The notes beneath the pieces were generated by a model. That model searched no databases and was not told the origin of the DNA. It saw nothing but the letters and a program-made list of their open reading frames with translations. Shown in pieces: positions 44,378 to 53,117 of a stretch of 64,000 nucleotides of DNA. Where the stretch lies: assembly GCA_016705325.1 (NCBI GenBank), contig JADIYJ010000027.1, positions 248,001 to 312,000 of the forward strand, given 5' to 3'. Both the position numbers and the translations under genes were made by a program. Origin of the DNA: Pseudomonadota bacterium. Lineage in GTDB: Bacteria; Pseudomonadota; Gammaproteobacteria; Steroidobacterales; Steroidobacteraceae. Numbering within the stretch: position 1 is the first letter of the stretch; every line of letters starts with the position of its first letter.

Positions 44378-44969
44378 GGGTACCGGCGCTGCCAGCTTGG
44401 GCAGCTCCATGGTTGCCGGGACCGCCGCCCCGCCCTCCGCGCGCGGTTCGCCGCCGAAGAATCGCGACAGCGTTGCCGCCCGCTCGAATCGCGCGCGCTC
44501 CACGCCTGACGCCTGCGCCGCTAAGGCCGGGTACAGCACCTCGTCCTTCCAGCCCTCGAGGCCGCCCAGCACCGTGTACACCGCGCGGTACCCTTGCGCC
44601 TGCATCAGCATCCACGCCTGTGCTGCGTGGATACCGCCGTCCGAGTACAGCACGATCTTCTCAGTGCGCTGGAACGGAAACTCCGGCAACGCCGCGACGG
44701 TGACGTTCTCCGCCGTGGGGATGTGATACGCGGCGTAATCCGACGCCGTGCGCAGGTCGACCAGGCGATAGTCCGAACGTCCCTGCGATCCAGCCGGCGA
44801 GCTCGGAGGCGTGACGTGATCGACTTCCTTCTCAACGATCTGCGCCAGCTCGCGCGTGTCGAGCGTGACCACGGGGCCACGGGTGTGGAACGCTGAACAA
44901 AGCCAGCGTGCCCAGCGCCACGGCCACGATCGCGAGCTTCTGGTTGAGCGTCAGCGCAGCGAGCTTCAT
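44342..44969 (-). CDS. Membrane-anchored rhodanese-like protein lacking the active-site Cys, frameshifted near 44885
   Basis: The protein starts at ATG 44969 with an uncleaved or signal-type hydrophobic segment (LAIVAVALGTLALF). After a one-base shift in the run near 44880-44890 it continues as a rhodanese domain: VTLDTRELAQIV, LVDLRTASDYAAYHIP. The active-site loop reads LYSDGGIHAA, where Cys is replaced by Ser, so sulfur transfer by the normal mechanism is not possible. The start overlaps the YeeE-like stop (ATGA). It is the last gene of the PsrABC-YeeE operon and may be a periplasmic binding partner. Confidence 0.78.
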
Positions 44970-45553
44970 GCCTTGTCTCCGAAACGGCGCTCGACGAGCG
45001 TCGCCGCAGAGAACCCAGCGACGGCGATGAGGACGACCACAAACACGACCAAGCCCCAGGGCAGGTCAAATACCTCGGGCAGTGTCACCTGCCCCATCGC
45101 GTTCGAGTTCACGAAACCCTTGATCCAGGGAAACACCTCGGCATAGGCGAGCGTCCCGGCGCCGATGCCGAACGCATACACGAAGCCGTCGATCCGGCCG
45201 GTCGCGAGCGACGCCACTGACGTCCCCGGGCAATAGCCGCCCACGACGAAACCCACGCCGAGCACGAGTCCACCCACGATCTGCGGCACGAGGTGCGTCG
45301 GCACGAGGTAGACCAGGCTCAGGTCGAGCCAGCCGAGCCAGCCCAGGTACGTGACCCCGAGCATGGCCGTGACGATCGCAGTGAACATCACCTTGAAGAC
45401 GGCCATGTCGTACAGGTAGAACTGCGCCGCCAGCTTGCGCGCGCTGCCGAAGCCGGCGCGCTCGAGAAAGAAACCGAAGCCGGTGCCGAGGACGAAGGCG
45501 AGGATGAGGGACATCTCGTCGCCGAAGAAGCCGTACTTGTAGAAAGGAGCCAT
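44966..45553 (-). CDS. YeeE/YedE-family membrane protein, C-terminal half (thiosulfate/sulfur transport)
   Basis: This 195-residue protein has about five TM helices and the signature VGGYCPGTSVASLATGR, which contains the conserved Cys used for sulfur passage in YeeE (TsuA)-type transporters. It forms the second half of a split YeeE/YedE transporter, with the first half encoded 3 bp upstream. Such pairs import sulfur atoms as thiosulfate or persulfide. It sits between the PsrABC-like genes and the rhodanese-like gene. Confidence 0.88.
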   Translation of the reverse strand: MAPFYKYGFFGDEMSLILAFVLGTGFGFFLERAGFGSARKLAAQFYLYDMAVFKVMFTAIVTAMLGVTYLGWLGWLDLSLVYLVPTHLVPQIVGGLVLGVGFVVGGYCPGTSVASLATGRIDGFVYAFGIGAGTLAYAEVFPWIKGFVNSNAMGQVTLPEVFDLPWGLVVFVVVLIAVAGFSAATLVERRFGDKA

Positions 45554-45555
45554 GA

Positions 45556-46113
45556 TTACCGCCACTGCCAGCGCATGAACCAGGCGACTGAGTAGCCACC
45601 GACGAACACCATCAGCATGAAGGCCCAGCTGCCCACGTTGAGCAACGCGCCACCGGTGAGGGCCTGCCCGCTCGTGCAGCCTCGCGCCAGATGCGCACCG
45701 AACGCCATCAGGATGCCGCCGGCAAAGGCGCATAGGAGACGCAACGCTGTCGAAACGCGCGGACCTTTCTCCACCGCGATGCGCGCCCGCCCGGCCAGCA
45801 ATCCCGAGAACAGCGCGCCGGCCATGACGCCCAGCACCTCGAAGACGAGCCAGGCCTTGAGCGGATGAGTGGTGCCGTCGCCGAGATAACCCTGCAGGTA
45901 CTCGTTGGACTGCGCGTGCGCCGGGGCCACCAGGTTGACCAGCCACGCGACGGTGGAACTGAATGCCCCGGAAGCGCCAAGGCCACGGCCGACCAGCACG
46001 AACGCAGCGAGCAGTACCAGCCCGAGGCCGATGCCGGCGAGATAGGGATTCCAGTAGGGGCTGGCCGGTCGGCCGGACCCCGGCATCGCGGCGGGACGAT
46101 AGTCGCTCGACAC
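45556..46113 (-). CDS. YeeE/YedE-family membrane protein, N-terminal half
   Basis: This 185-residue protein has about four TM helices and the motif HLARGCTSGQALTGGALLNVGSW, whose Cys lies in the conserved transport pathway of YeeE/YedE proteins. With the gene 3 bp downstream it makes a complete two-gene transporter. Linked to the molybdoenzyme operon it probably supplies or recovers sulfane sulfur across the inner membrane. Confidence 0.88.
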   Translation of the reverse strand: MSSDYRPAAMPGSGRPASPYWNPYLAGIGLGLVLLAAFVLVGRGLGASGAFSSTVAWLVNLVAPAHAQSNEYLQGYLGDGTTHPLKAWLVFEVLGVMAGALFSGLLAGRARIAVEKGPRVSTALRLLCAFAGGILMAFGAHLARGCTSGQALTGGALLNVGSWAFMLMVFVGGYSVAWFMRWQWR

Positions 46114-46149
46114 GTCATTGACCTCCTGGTTGATGGACGCGGCTGTGGG

Positions 46150-47085
46150 TCACGGCGAGATCCACTCGCTGTACTGACCAGCATAGACGATTACGAAGCG
46201 CAACGCGAGTCCGCCCAGCAGCACGAGCAGCGGTGCGACGATCGTGTGCGGGATGCGCCCCGCCACCATCAGTGACTGGATCGCGAGCGGGAGCAGGATG
46301 CCGAGCCCCACGACCAGGACCCAGAACACGGCGGTGAAAGGGCCGCCAAGCAGCAATTGCGCGGCTTGCGCGTGCACTGCACCTACCGTCAGGAGCCCGA
46401 TCAGGAACAACGCGATCAGTCCGAGTTCCGTCATCAGGAACAGGTTGTCGAAACGCAGCAATTGCTCCTGCTCTTCATGGCCCGGAGCGATGACGTGTGC
46501 AAACGCTGCGCCTGCCGACAAGCCCGAGACGAGAAAGAGCGGACCGAGCACCGCGCTGGCCCACAGCGGGCGGGCACCGAGGCTGCTGAGCAGGATCCCG
46601 GTGTAGATGCCGAGGGCAATGCCGACGACGATATTGGCGACGCTCAGCCAGCGCGTCGCGGTGTGCGACTGCAGCTGCCGGGCAAAAGCCCCGAGCCTCG
46701 GCCAGCGATCGAGCGCGCCGTCCGCCAGCATCGCCAGCGCGCCAAGCGCCAGCACCGGATAGACGAGCAGCAGGATCCAACCGCCCCACGACATCGGCGA
46801 CAGCGGCTGCAGCGTGAGGTACATCCGCCAGACGTACAACTTGTGCTCGAGATCGAGGAACAACGCGCCCATGCCGAGACTGATGAGCACGAGGCCGATC
46901 CAGGGGAGCCGGTCGCTGACGCTCGACTGGCCCGGCGCACGCGCCTGCCGCTGCAGGTAACCGGTGAGCACCATCGAGCCAGCCACCCAGCCGCCGAGGA
47001 ACAGGTAGACGGGGATCTGCCATTCCCACACGTGCAGCGTGGGATCGACCAGCGGATTGTGACGGGTGGTGAGCAGTTCGATCAT
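46150..47085 (-). CDS. psrC: NrfD/PsrC-like quinone-interacting membrane subunit
   Basis: This 311-residue NrfD-family protein has about eight TM helices. The first follows WEWQIPVYLFLGGWVAG, typical of PsrC-type proteins that exchange electrons with quinone. It completes a Psr/Phs/Soe-type ABC complex with the iron-sulfur and molybdenum subunits upstream. The ATG at 47085 lies 7 bp after the stop of the iron-sulfur subunit gene. Confidence 0.88.
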   Translation of the reverse strand: MIELLTTRHNPLVDPTLHVWEWQIPVYLFLGGWVAGSMVLTGYLQRQARAPGQSSVSDRLPWIGLVLISLGMGALFLDLEHKLYVWRMYLTLQPLSPMSWGGWILLLVYPVLALGALAMLADGALDRWPRLGAFARQLQSHTATRWLSVANIVVGIALGIYTGILLSSLGARPLWASAVLGPLFLVSGLSAGAAFAHVIAPGHEEQEQLLRFDNLFLMTELGLIALFLIGLLTVGAVHAQAAQLLLGGPFTAVFWVLVVGLGILLPLAIQSLMVAGRIPHTIVAPLLVLLGGLALRFVIVYAGQYSEWISP

Positions 47086-47092
47086 CGCCGCG

Positions 47093-47632
47093 TCACTCCA
47101 GGTAGAAGATGCGCGGCCGGGTACCCGCATCCGGCTTCAGCACGAAATGACGACGCGTGGCGATCAGGCGGCTCACCTCGGACTCGGGGTCGTCGAGGTC
47201 GCCGAAATGCATGCAGCGGGTCGGGCAGACGTCGACACAGGCTGGCGCCTGGCCGCGCTCGACCCGGTGCATGCAGAACGTGCACTTGTCGGCATAGCCG
47301 TCCGGGTGGATGAAACGGGCACCGTACGGGCACGCGGCTAGACAGGCTTTGCAGCCGATGCACTTGTCGTGATCGACGAGCACGACCTTGCCGAAATCCT
47401 GCACGTGGCTCGCACCCGTCGGGCAGCAGGTGACGCAGGGTGGCGAGTCGCAGTGGTTGCAGCGCTCCGAGGTGATCGTGAGCCGCAGATCCGGCATCTC
47501 GCCCTGCAGGCGCTGGCTGATCCAGTCGCGGCAGTGCCCGTCGGGAACGTCGTTCTCCGTCTTGCACGCGACGACGCAGTCCATGCAGCCGACACATTTC
47601 TTCGTATCAATGACCATGCCGAAACGCGCCAC
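47093..47632 (-). CDS. psrB: Four-cluster ferredoxin subunit (PsrB-like)
   Basis: This 179-residue DMSO-reductase-type electron transfer subunit has four [4Fe-4S] motifs: CVGCMDC, CNHCDSPPC, CIGCKACLAACP and CTFCMHR with CVDVCP. It links the molybdenum subunit to the NrfD-like membrane subunit. There is no signal peptide, as usual for subunits exported together with a Tat-targeted partner. It follows the molybdenum subunit by 3 bp. Confidence 0.91.
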   Translation of the reverse strand: MARFGMVIDTKKCVGCMDCVVACKTENDVPDGHCRDWISQRLQGEMPDLRLTITSERCNHCDSPPCVTCCPTGASHVQDFGKVVLVDHDKCIGCKACLAACPYGARFIHPDGYADKCTFCMHRVERGQAPACVDVCPTRCMHFGDLDDPESEVSRLIATRRHFVLKPDAGTRPRIFYLE

Positions 47633-47635
47633 GCT

Positions 47636-49823
47636 TCACGCTCCCTGTTCGATGGTCACGAAGTTCACGTTGATGCCCGTCCCGCCCATCAGCGGATCCA
47701 CGGCGTAACGCGTCATGAGTTGAGCGTCGCTCGCGCCTTTGCCGAAGGTGCTGCGCAGGCCTTTGGACGTGTGCCCGAAGCCGTGCACCATGTAGACGCA
47801 GTCCGGGCGGATTGCCGCAGTGACGCGAGCCTTGACCCGGTCGCTGACGACGCCGTCCTGGTTGCGCAGGCGCACGTAGTCGCCGCTGTGCAGCCCGAGA
47901 CGCGCGCCGACGTCGCCGTTGACCCAGACCTCGTTCTCGTCCATCGCATCGCGCAGCACGGGGTTGGACTGGGTGCGACTGAAAGTGTGCACGGGCGCGC
48001 GGCCGGACAGCAGTCGGAACGTGCCCGGCGGCCCGTCCGCGGGGCGCGTGTAGCGCGGCACCGGATCGAAACCTGCATCCTTGAGCTGCGTCGAATAGAA
48101 CTCGATCTTGCCCGTGGGCGTCGGAAACTCGGCCGGCACACCGTCCTCGAAGTACAACGGCTGCTGCGGACCGCGGACCAGACCCTTCTGCTTCAACTCG
48201 GCGAGGCTGAGCCCGGCACCCTTGAGCCGGAAATCGAGGTATTCCTCGATGTCATGCCAGGAATAATAGGCGCCGAGACCTAACTTGAGCGCGAGCTCGC
48301 GGGCGATCCACCAGTTGGGCTTCTGATCAGCCGGGGAGTTACAACCGGCTGTCGCAACGCGATGAACGGGTCACGGAAGGTCTCGACATTGAGGTCGTCA
48401 TAGCGCTCGAGGTAAGTGGCCTCGGACAGCACAACATCCGCCCACCCCGCGATCTCCGACGGAATGACGTCCACGACGACGAGCAGGTCGAGCGCACGGA
48501 TGGCGCGGATCGTTTCTTCCTGGTTCGGCATCGCATGGATCAGGTTGGTCGCGTACACGAACCAGCCCTTGACCGGATACGGCTGGCCGGTGATCGTCGC
48601 CTCGCGAATGCCCGTGGTGATGGTTTCCGTCGCGAAAGGAAAACGCTGTTTCGGGTTGTCCACCTTGCCGCGTGCCGACTGCGGGTAGGGCGGATATGGA
48701 TAGGCCGGCACATCCATGCTCGACGGGTAATAGAACCCGCCCTTGCGACCCCAGCTGCCAAGCAGCGCATTCAGCAGTGCGATGGCACGGCTGCGCTGCG
48801 CGTCGTCCCCGTACCAGGTCGCATGGCGACCCGGGTGCACCAGCGTCGCAGGACGGTGACGCGCCATTTCGCGCGCCGTTTCGCGGATGACTTCGGGCGC
48901 GATCCCCGTCTCCGGATACGCCCACTCTGGCGTGTACTGCGCCAGTTCGGCCCTGAAAAAGTCGAAGCCGTAACCGTGCTTCGTGACGAAATCCGTATCG
49001 TAGAGGCCTTCGGTCACGAGGACGTTCATCCAGGCGAGCAACAGCGCGAGGTCCGTACCTGGCTTCACGGGCAGGTAGTGCTGCGCCTTGCTCGCAGCAA
49101 TCGAGAAGCGCGGGTCGGCCACGATGATCGTCGCACCGTTGCCGTTCGCCTCCGCGAACTCCTGCACCTGCGTGTTGTGCATGTTCTCGCCGAGGTGCGA
49201 GCCGATCAGCACCAGGCAGCGCGCGTTGGCGATGTCGGTGCGTTCTGGAGAACCGATTTCCTCGCCGAACGTCAGGTTGAAGCCCACGTCGCGGGGGCCG
49301 CGGCACTGTGCAAACGAAGGAGTCGCGCTGTTGGTGATGCCGTACGCCCTGAGCGTGTGCTGAGGAACGTCCCGCCGATGCCGTGGCTGAACAGGGCGAC
49401 CGCTTCCGGTCCGTATTTCGCCTTGATCGTCTGCATACGCTCGGCGATGTACCCGGAGCGCCTCGTCCCAGGTCACCTCGACCCACTTTTCCTCGCCGCG
49501 TTCCTTGCGCCGCATCAGCGGCGCACGCAGGCGATCCGGGTCGAAATGGCGCCGACGCCGCCCGTGCCGCGGGGGCAGAGCCGGCCCTGGCACAGCGGAT
49601 CGTCCGGGTTGCCGACGATCTTCCACAATTGCCCATCGCGAACGTGCGCAACGGCATTGCACTTCCAGAAGCAGATGTCGCAGTACGTAGGAACGGTGCG
49701 GACGCCGGCTGTGCCTGCAGGTATCGCGCCACTCAGCCGCCGGGTCGAGGCGGCGGCCAGCGCGGCAGCCCCGGCGCCGAAACCGGCGATCTTGAGAAAT
49801 CGCCGGCGCGAAATGCGATTCAT
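47636..49823 (-). CDS. psrA: Molybdopterin oxidoreductase catalytic subunit (PsrA/PhsA-like), several frameshifts
   Basis: The ATG at 49823 opens a twin-arginine leader (SRRRFLK). The [4Fe-4S] motif YCDICFWKC follows, then the DMSO-reductase-family molybdopterin domain and the C-terminal MopB domain ending GGTGINVNFV. The frame changes near 49548, 49452, 49368 and 48337, with homology on both sides each time. The length of about 729 codons fits polysulfide/thiosulfate reductases (PsrA/PhsA). The cytoplasmic sulfite dehydrogenase SoeA is longer and has no Tat signal. Working direction (polysulfide reduction or sulfur oxidation) is not fixed by sequence. It heads the operon under the ATTAG-N6-CTAAT site. 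Confidence 0.85.
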
Positions 49824-49846
49824 TAGACCTTTCCTGCGCTGCACGA

Positions 49847-49871
49847 ATTAGAGTTTACTAATATAGATTAG
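49847..49871. promoter_or_regulatory. Candidate operator ATTAG-N6-CTAAT-N4-ATTAG in psrA / rhodanese divergent promoter
   Basis: A perfect ATTAG-N6-CTAAT (49847-49862) is followed after four bases by another ATTAG (49867-49871), giving three half-sites. It lies between the divergent psrA and rhodanese genes, 24 bp from the psrA start. The AT-rich bases around it are in strong contrast to the surrounding high-G+C sequence. Confidence 0.65.
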
Positions 49872-49923
49872 CGGTACGCAATATGGACCGCCTCGGTATT
49901 AACACCTACGTGCAGGCGAGGGG

Positions 49924-50268
49924 ATGGCTATGTCCACTGACAACATACTTCTGGGCCTGGTCATTGCCTATTTCGCCTGGCGGATCCTCTCGTCATTTCT
50001 TGCGCGAAGGAGGATCCCCGCGTTGCTGCAGGAAGGGGCCCAGATGGTGGATGTGCGAACGCCAGGCGAGTTCGCCGCCGGGCATGCTCCGGGGAGCCTG
50101 AACATTCCCCTGCAGGATCTTGCCGAAGGCGCCCGGACACTTGATCCGAACCGATGGGTCATCGTCTGCTGCGCGTCCGGCACCCGCAGTGCATTCGCGC
50201 GCCGCAAGCTGCGCAGCCAGGGATTCAGCCGTGTCCTGAACGCCGGATCCTGGCGTAACCTGCCCTGA
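49924..50268 (+). CDS. Membrane-anchored rhodanese
   Basis: This 114-residue protein has one N-terminal TM helix (LLGLVIAYFAWRILSSF) and a rhodanese domain with VDVRTPGEFAAGH and active-site loop CCASGTRS. The first ATG at 49924 and a second at 49930 are both possible. It is divergent from the PsrABC-like operon and shares its palindromic operator region. It probably transfers sulfane sulfur at the inner membrane. Confidence 0.88.
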   Translation: MAMSTDNILLGLVIAYFAWRILSSFLARRRIPALLQEGAQMVDVRTPGEFAAGHAPGSLNIPLQDLAEGARTLDPNRWVIVCCASGTRSAFARRKLRSQGFSRVLNAGSWRNLP

Positions 50269-50322
50269 AGGATTGGCGGGGACTGCCTGGCGACGGGCGC
50301 GATAACGACGGGCGCCCCGGAT

Positions 50323-51453
50323 TCACGCAAGCGAGGCACTGCGCCAGGATCGAACAAGCGCATCGGCCGTCACCTCGATGTCGGCAGCAGTCGTGCCGCG
50401 CCCGAGCGTAAGTCGTACGGAGCCGATTGCTTCGTCGGCAGCGACGCCCATTGCGAGAATGACAGCAGACGCGCTTTCCCCACCGGCGTGGCAGGCCGAG
50501 CCCGTAGAGGCGGCGATTTCCGGGGCGCCCTGCAGAATCGTGTTGCCGGAGACGCGAGGAAAGCGCACGTTGAGCGTGTTCGGGAGCCGCAGCGTGCGAT
50601 GACCATTGAGCATGACACCAGGCACGGCCGCTGCAAGCCGCTGCCAGAGGTCGTCCCGCAGGGCGGCCACACACGCGGCGACGGTCTCCATGTCGCTGCC
50701 CGCAATCTCGCACGCCATGCCGAGGCCGACGATCGCGGCCACGTTTTCTGTCCCTGGTCGCAGACCGCGCTCATGGCCTGCACCGAGCACGAAGGGGACC
50801 ATCGGCGTGCCGCGCCTGATGTAGAGCGCCCCGACGCCCTTCGGTGCGTAGAGCTTGTGGCCGGCGACGGATAACAGGTCCACACCCAGCTCGCGCACAT
50901 CGAGCGCAACCTTGCCGGCCGACTGGGCGGCGTCCGTGTGCAGAATTGCGCCGACCGCGTGGGCCAGCCCGGCGAATCCGGCGATGGGCTGCAGCACGCC
51001 GGTCTCATTGTTCGAATGCATTACCGTGACCAGAGCGGTAGCCGCATCGATGGCTGCCCGCGCCTCCTCGACGCGCGCCCGGCCGTCGACATCCACCCCG
51101 ATGCGCGTCACGCGCATTCCGTGTCGCTCCAGCCACGCGCAGGGCTGCTCCGTCGCCGGGTGCTCGATTGCTGTCGCAACGATATGTCGTCGATCGTTGC
51201 GGGCTTCGACCACGCCGCGAATGGCTAGATTGTTGGCCTCGGTACCTCCTGACGTGAAGATCACCTCGTCGTCGTCGCAACCGAGCAGTCCCGCCACCTG
51301 GCCCCGCGCCCGCTCAACGGCATCATGGGCACGCCGGCCGTAGACATGGCCGCTCGACGGATTGCCGAAGTGCTCACGCAGGTACGGCAGCATCGCGTCC
51401 ACCACCTCGGGAAGTATCGGTGTAGTGGCGTTGTGGTCGAGGTAAATGGGCAT
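50323..51453 (-). CDS. Cysteine desulfurase (NifS/IscS family)
   Basis: This 376-residue PLP enzyme has YLDHNATTP at the start, SGGTEANNLAI, the Schiff-base lysine in SVAGHKLYAPKG and the catalytic cysteine loop in STGSACHAGGES. It releases cysteine sulfur as an enzyme persulfide. The homologous core begins at ATG 51453; an upstream ATG at 51504 overlaps the stop of the DsrE-like gene as ATGA and is a possible alternative start. It ends an operon with ArsR-rhodanese, MFS and DsrE-like genes, so it may feed or drain a persulfide pool rather than serve Fe-S assembly, since no iscU or fdx is nearby. Confidence 0.9.
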   Translation of the reverse strand: MPIYLDHNATTPILPEVVDAMLPYLREHFGNPSSGHVYGRRAHDAVERARGQVAGLLGCDDDEVIFTSGGTEANNLAIRGVVEARNDRRHIVATAIEHPATEQPCAWLERHGMRVTRIGVDVDGRARVEEARAAIDAATALVTVMHSNNETGVLQPIAGFAGLAHAVGAILHTDAAQSAGKVALDVRELGVDLLSVAGHKLYAPKGVGALYIRRGTPMVPFVLGAGHERGLRPGTENVAAIVGLGMACEIAGSDMETVAACVAALRDDLWQRLAAAVPGVMLNGHRTLRLPNTLNVRFPRVSGNTILQGAPEIAASTGSACHAGGESASAVILAMGVAADEAIGSVRLTLGRGTTAADIEVTADALVRSWRSASLA

Positions 51454-51500
51454 CTCTGCGGTCACGTGGGTTCCCTGGGCGGCCCGGTAGAGGCCTGTCG

Positions 51501-51857
51501 TCAAAAGACCAGCGCCTTGTCCGCCCAGGCCGTCCAGTCCGTCAGCTGGCTGAGCGTTCCCCGCTTCGTTCCTTGCGTCAGCTCGCCATCGGCAATGCCG
51601 CGTGCATCCATGCAGGTACCGCAGACCCCGATCTCGACACCATGGCGCGTCGCGGGACCCTGCAGCATCAACTCGACGTTGTAATAACCCTGCGGCACTT
51701 TCTGGTTCGCCTTCGCACAGTTTGCCGCGTCCCCCATCAGGAAGATCTTCACTTCCTCACCGGGCCGACGCGCGAGCGAGCCGGCGAGCCGCAGCGCGTT
51801 GTAGCTGCGTTCCGTGCCATACGGCGGATCGTTCAGGATGAATAGGGTCTTTGCCAT
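51501..51857 (-). CDS. DsrE/DsrF-like sulfur relay protein
   Basis: This 118-residue cytoplasmic protein has the DsrE fold pattern (TLFILNDPPYGTERSYNALRLA at the start). Candidate persulfide cysteines lie in DAANCAKANQ and VCGTCMDARG. The CGTCMDARG loop resembles YchN/DsrE-type sulfur carriers. It lies 3 bp after the MFS gene and overlaps or abuts the cysteine desulfurase gene, suggesting that the desulfurase loads it with sulfur. Confidence 0.87.
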   Translation of the reverse strand: MAKTLFILNDPPYGTERSYNALRLAGSLARRPGEEVKIFLMGDAANCAKANQKVPQGYYNVELMLQGPATRHGVEIGVCGTCMDARGIADGELTQGTKRGTLSQLTDWTAWADKALVF

Positions 51858-51860
51858 GAA

Positions 51861-53117
51861 TCAAACTCCTTGAGCGGTATACGCTGGCGCCCGACGCAGC
51901 GTCTCGGTCATGCGCAAAACCACCACCACGCCGGAGACGAACGTGAGCGCGGCGACGACCCACATGGCGGCCGGCAGGCCGAATGCATCAGCCGTGACGC
52001 CAGCGAGCAGTGCGCCCACTGCGTAGCCGAGGTCGCGCCAGAGCCGGTACACGCCGACAGACGATGCCCGCCACGAGGGATGGGCGACGTCGCCGATCGC
52101 CGCCAGCAATGTCGGATAGACCATCGCTGTGCCGACGCCAAGCAACGCGGCCCCAGACGCGAAGCCGGCAAAGCCCCCCGCCAGCACCACGACCCCGATG
52201 CCGACGGCCTGAACCCACATTCCCGCGGCGATGAGCCATTTACGCCCGACCCGGTCGGACCAGGCCCCCGTGATGAGTTGCATGACGCCCCAGGTTGCCG
52301 GGTAGATCGCTGCGAGCGTGCCGACCTGCTCGAGGTTCATCCGGGCGGCGGCGAAGAAGAGCGGAAACAGACCCCAGGCCATGCCGTCGTTGAGATTGTT
52401 GACGAGGCCGGCCTGGCTGACGCTCGAGAGATTTCGATCGGTCAGCGTCGTGCGCCAGAAGACATCGCGCTGCGTGGGCATCGATGCCAACGGCAGTTCA
52501 CCGTGCAACTTCGACTCGGCCACGACGTGATGCGCTGTCTCGCGCACCAGCACCGCCGAGAGGAACAGCCCAACCGCCACGAAACCGACCCCGAGATAGA
52601 ACGGCTCCGGACGCAGTCCGTAGCGCGCAGCGATGAAGCCCGTGGCAAGCGCGCTGCCCGCGACCGCGAAGTAGCCCGCGAACTCGTTCAACCCCATCGC
52701 AAGGCCGCGATCCTTTGCTCCAGCGAGATCGATCTTCATGATGACCGTGGTCGACCAGGTGAGCCCCTGGCTCACGCCGAGCAGTGCGTTGGCGGCGAGC
52801 ACCCACGACCACGTCGGCGCCCACATCAGCAGGAACGGCACCGGCGTCGCCACCAGCCAGCCGGCGACCAGCACGTGCTTGCGACCGAAGCGGTCCGCGA
52901 GCCGTCCTGCGAGGTAGTTCGTCAGCGCCTTGGTGACGCCGAACACGACGATGAACGAAAGCACCGCGGTCCTGGCCGCGAGATGAAATTCCTGCTCGGC
53001 GATCGGTGGCAGGATCGATCGCTCCATGCCCACCATCGCGCCCACGAAGGCATTGACCACGACGAGCAGGGAGAACTGCGCCAGGTTTTCGCGCAAACCG
53101 AGGCGCACGGCGGTCAT
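51861..53117 (-). CDS. Major facilitator superfamily transporter
   Basis: This 418-residue protein has twelve predicted TM helices. The MFS signature between helices 2 and 3 reads LAGRLADRFGRKHVL, and the matching loop in the second half is GAWSDRVGRKWLI. ATG 53117 overlaps the ArsR-rhodanese stop (ATGA), so it is translationally coupled. Linked to persulfide-handling genes, it may export or import a sulfur compound or thiol; the substrate is unknown. Confidence 0.87.
   Translation of the reverse strand: MTAVRLGLRENLAQFSLLVVVNAFVGAMVGMERSILPPIAEQEFHLAARTAVLSFIVVFGVTKALTNYLAGRLADRFGRKHVLVAGWLVATPVPFLLMWAPTWSWVLAANALLGVSQGLTWSTTVIMKIDLAGAKDRGLAMGLNEFAGYFAVAGSALATGFIAARYGLRPEPFYLGVGFVAVGLFLSAVLVRETAHHVVAESKLHGELPLASMPTQRDVFWRTTLTDRNLSSVSQAGLVNNLNDGMAWGLFPLFFAAARMNLEQVGTLAAIYPATWGVMQLITGAWSDRVGRKWLIAAGMWVQAVGIGVVVLAGGFAGFASGAALLGVGTAMVYPTLLAAIGDVAHPSWRASSVGVYRLWRDLGYAVGALLAGVTADAFGLPAAMWVVAALTFVSGVVVVLRMTETLRRAPAYTAQGV

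Noticed and set aside
47636..49823. Assignment of the molybdoenzyme as SoeA (cytoplasmic sulfite dehydrogenase)
   Set aside because: A twin-arginine leader is present and total length is about 730 codons, both fitting periplasmic PsrA/PhsA-type enzymes better.
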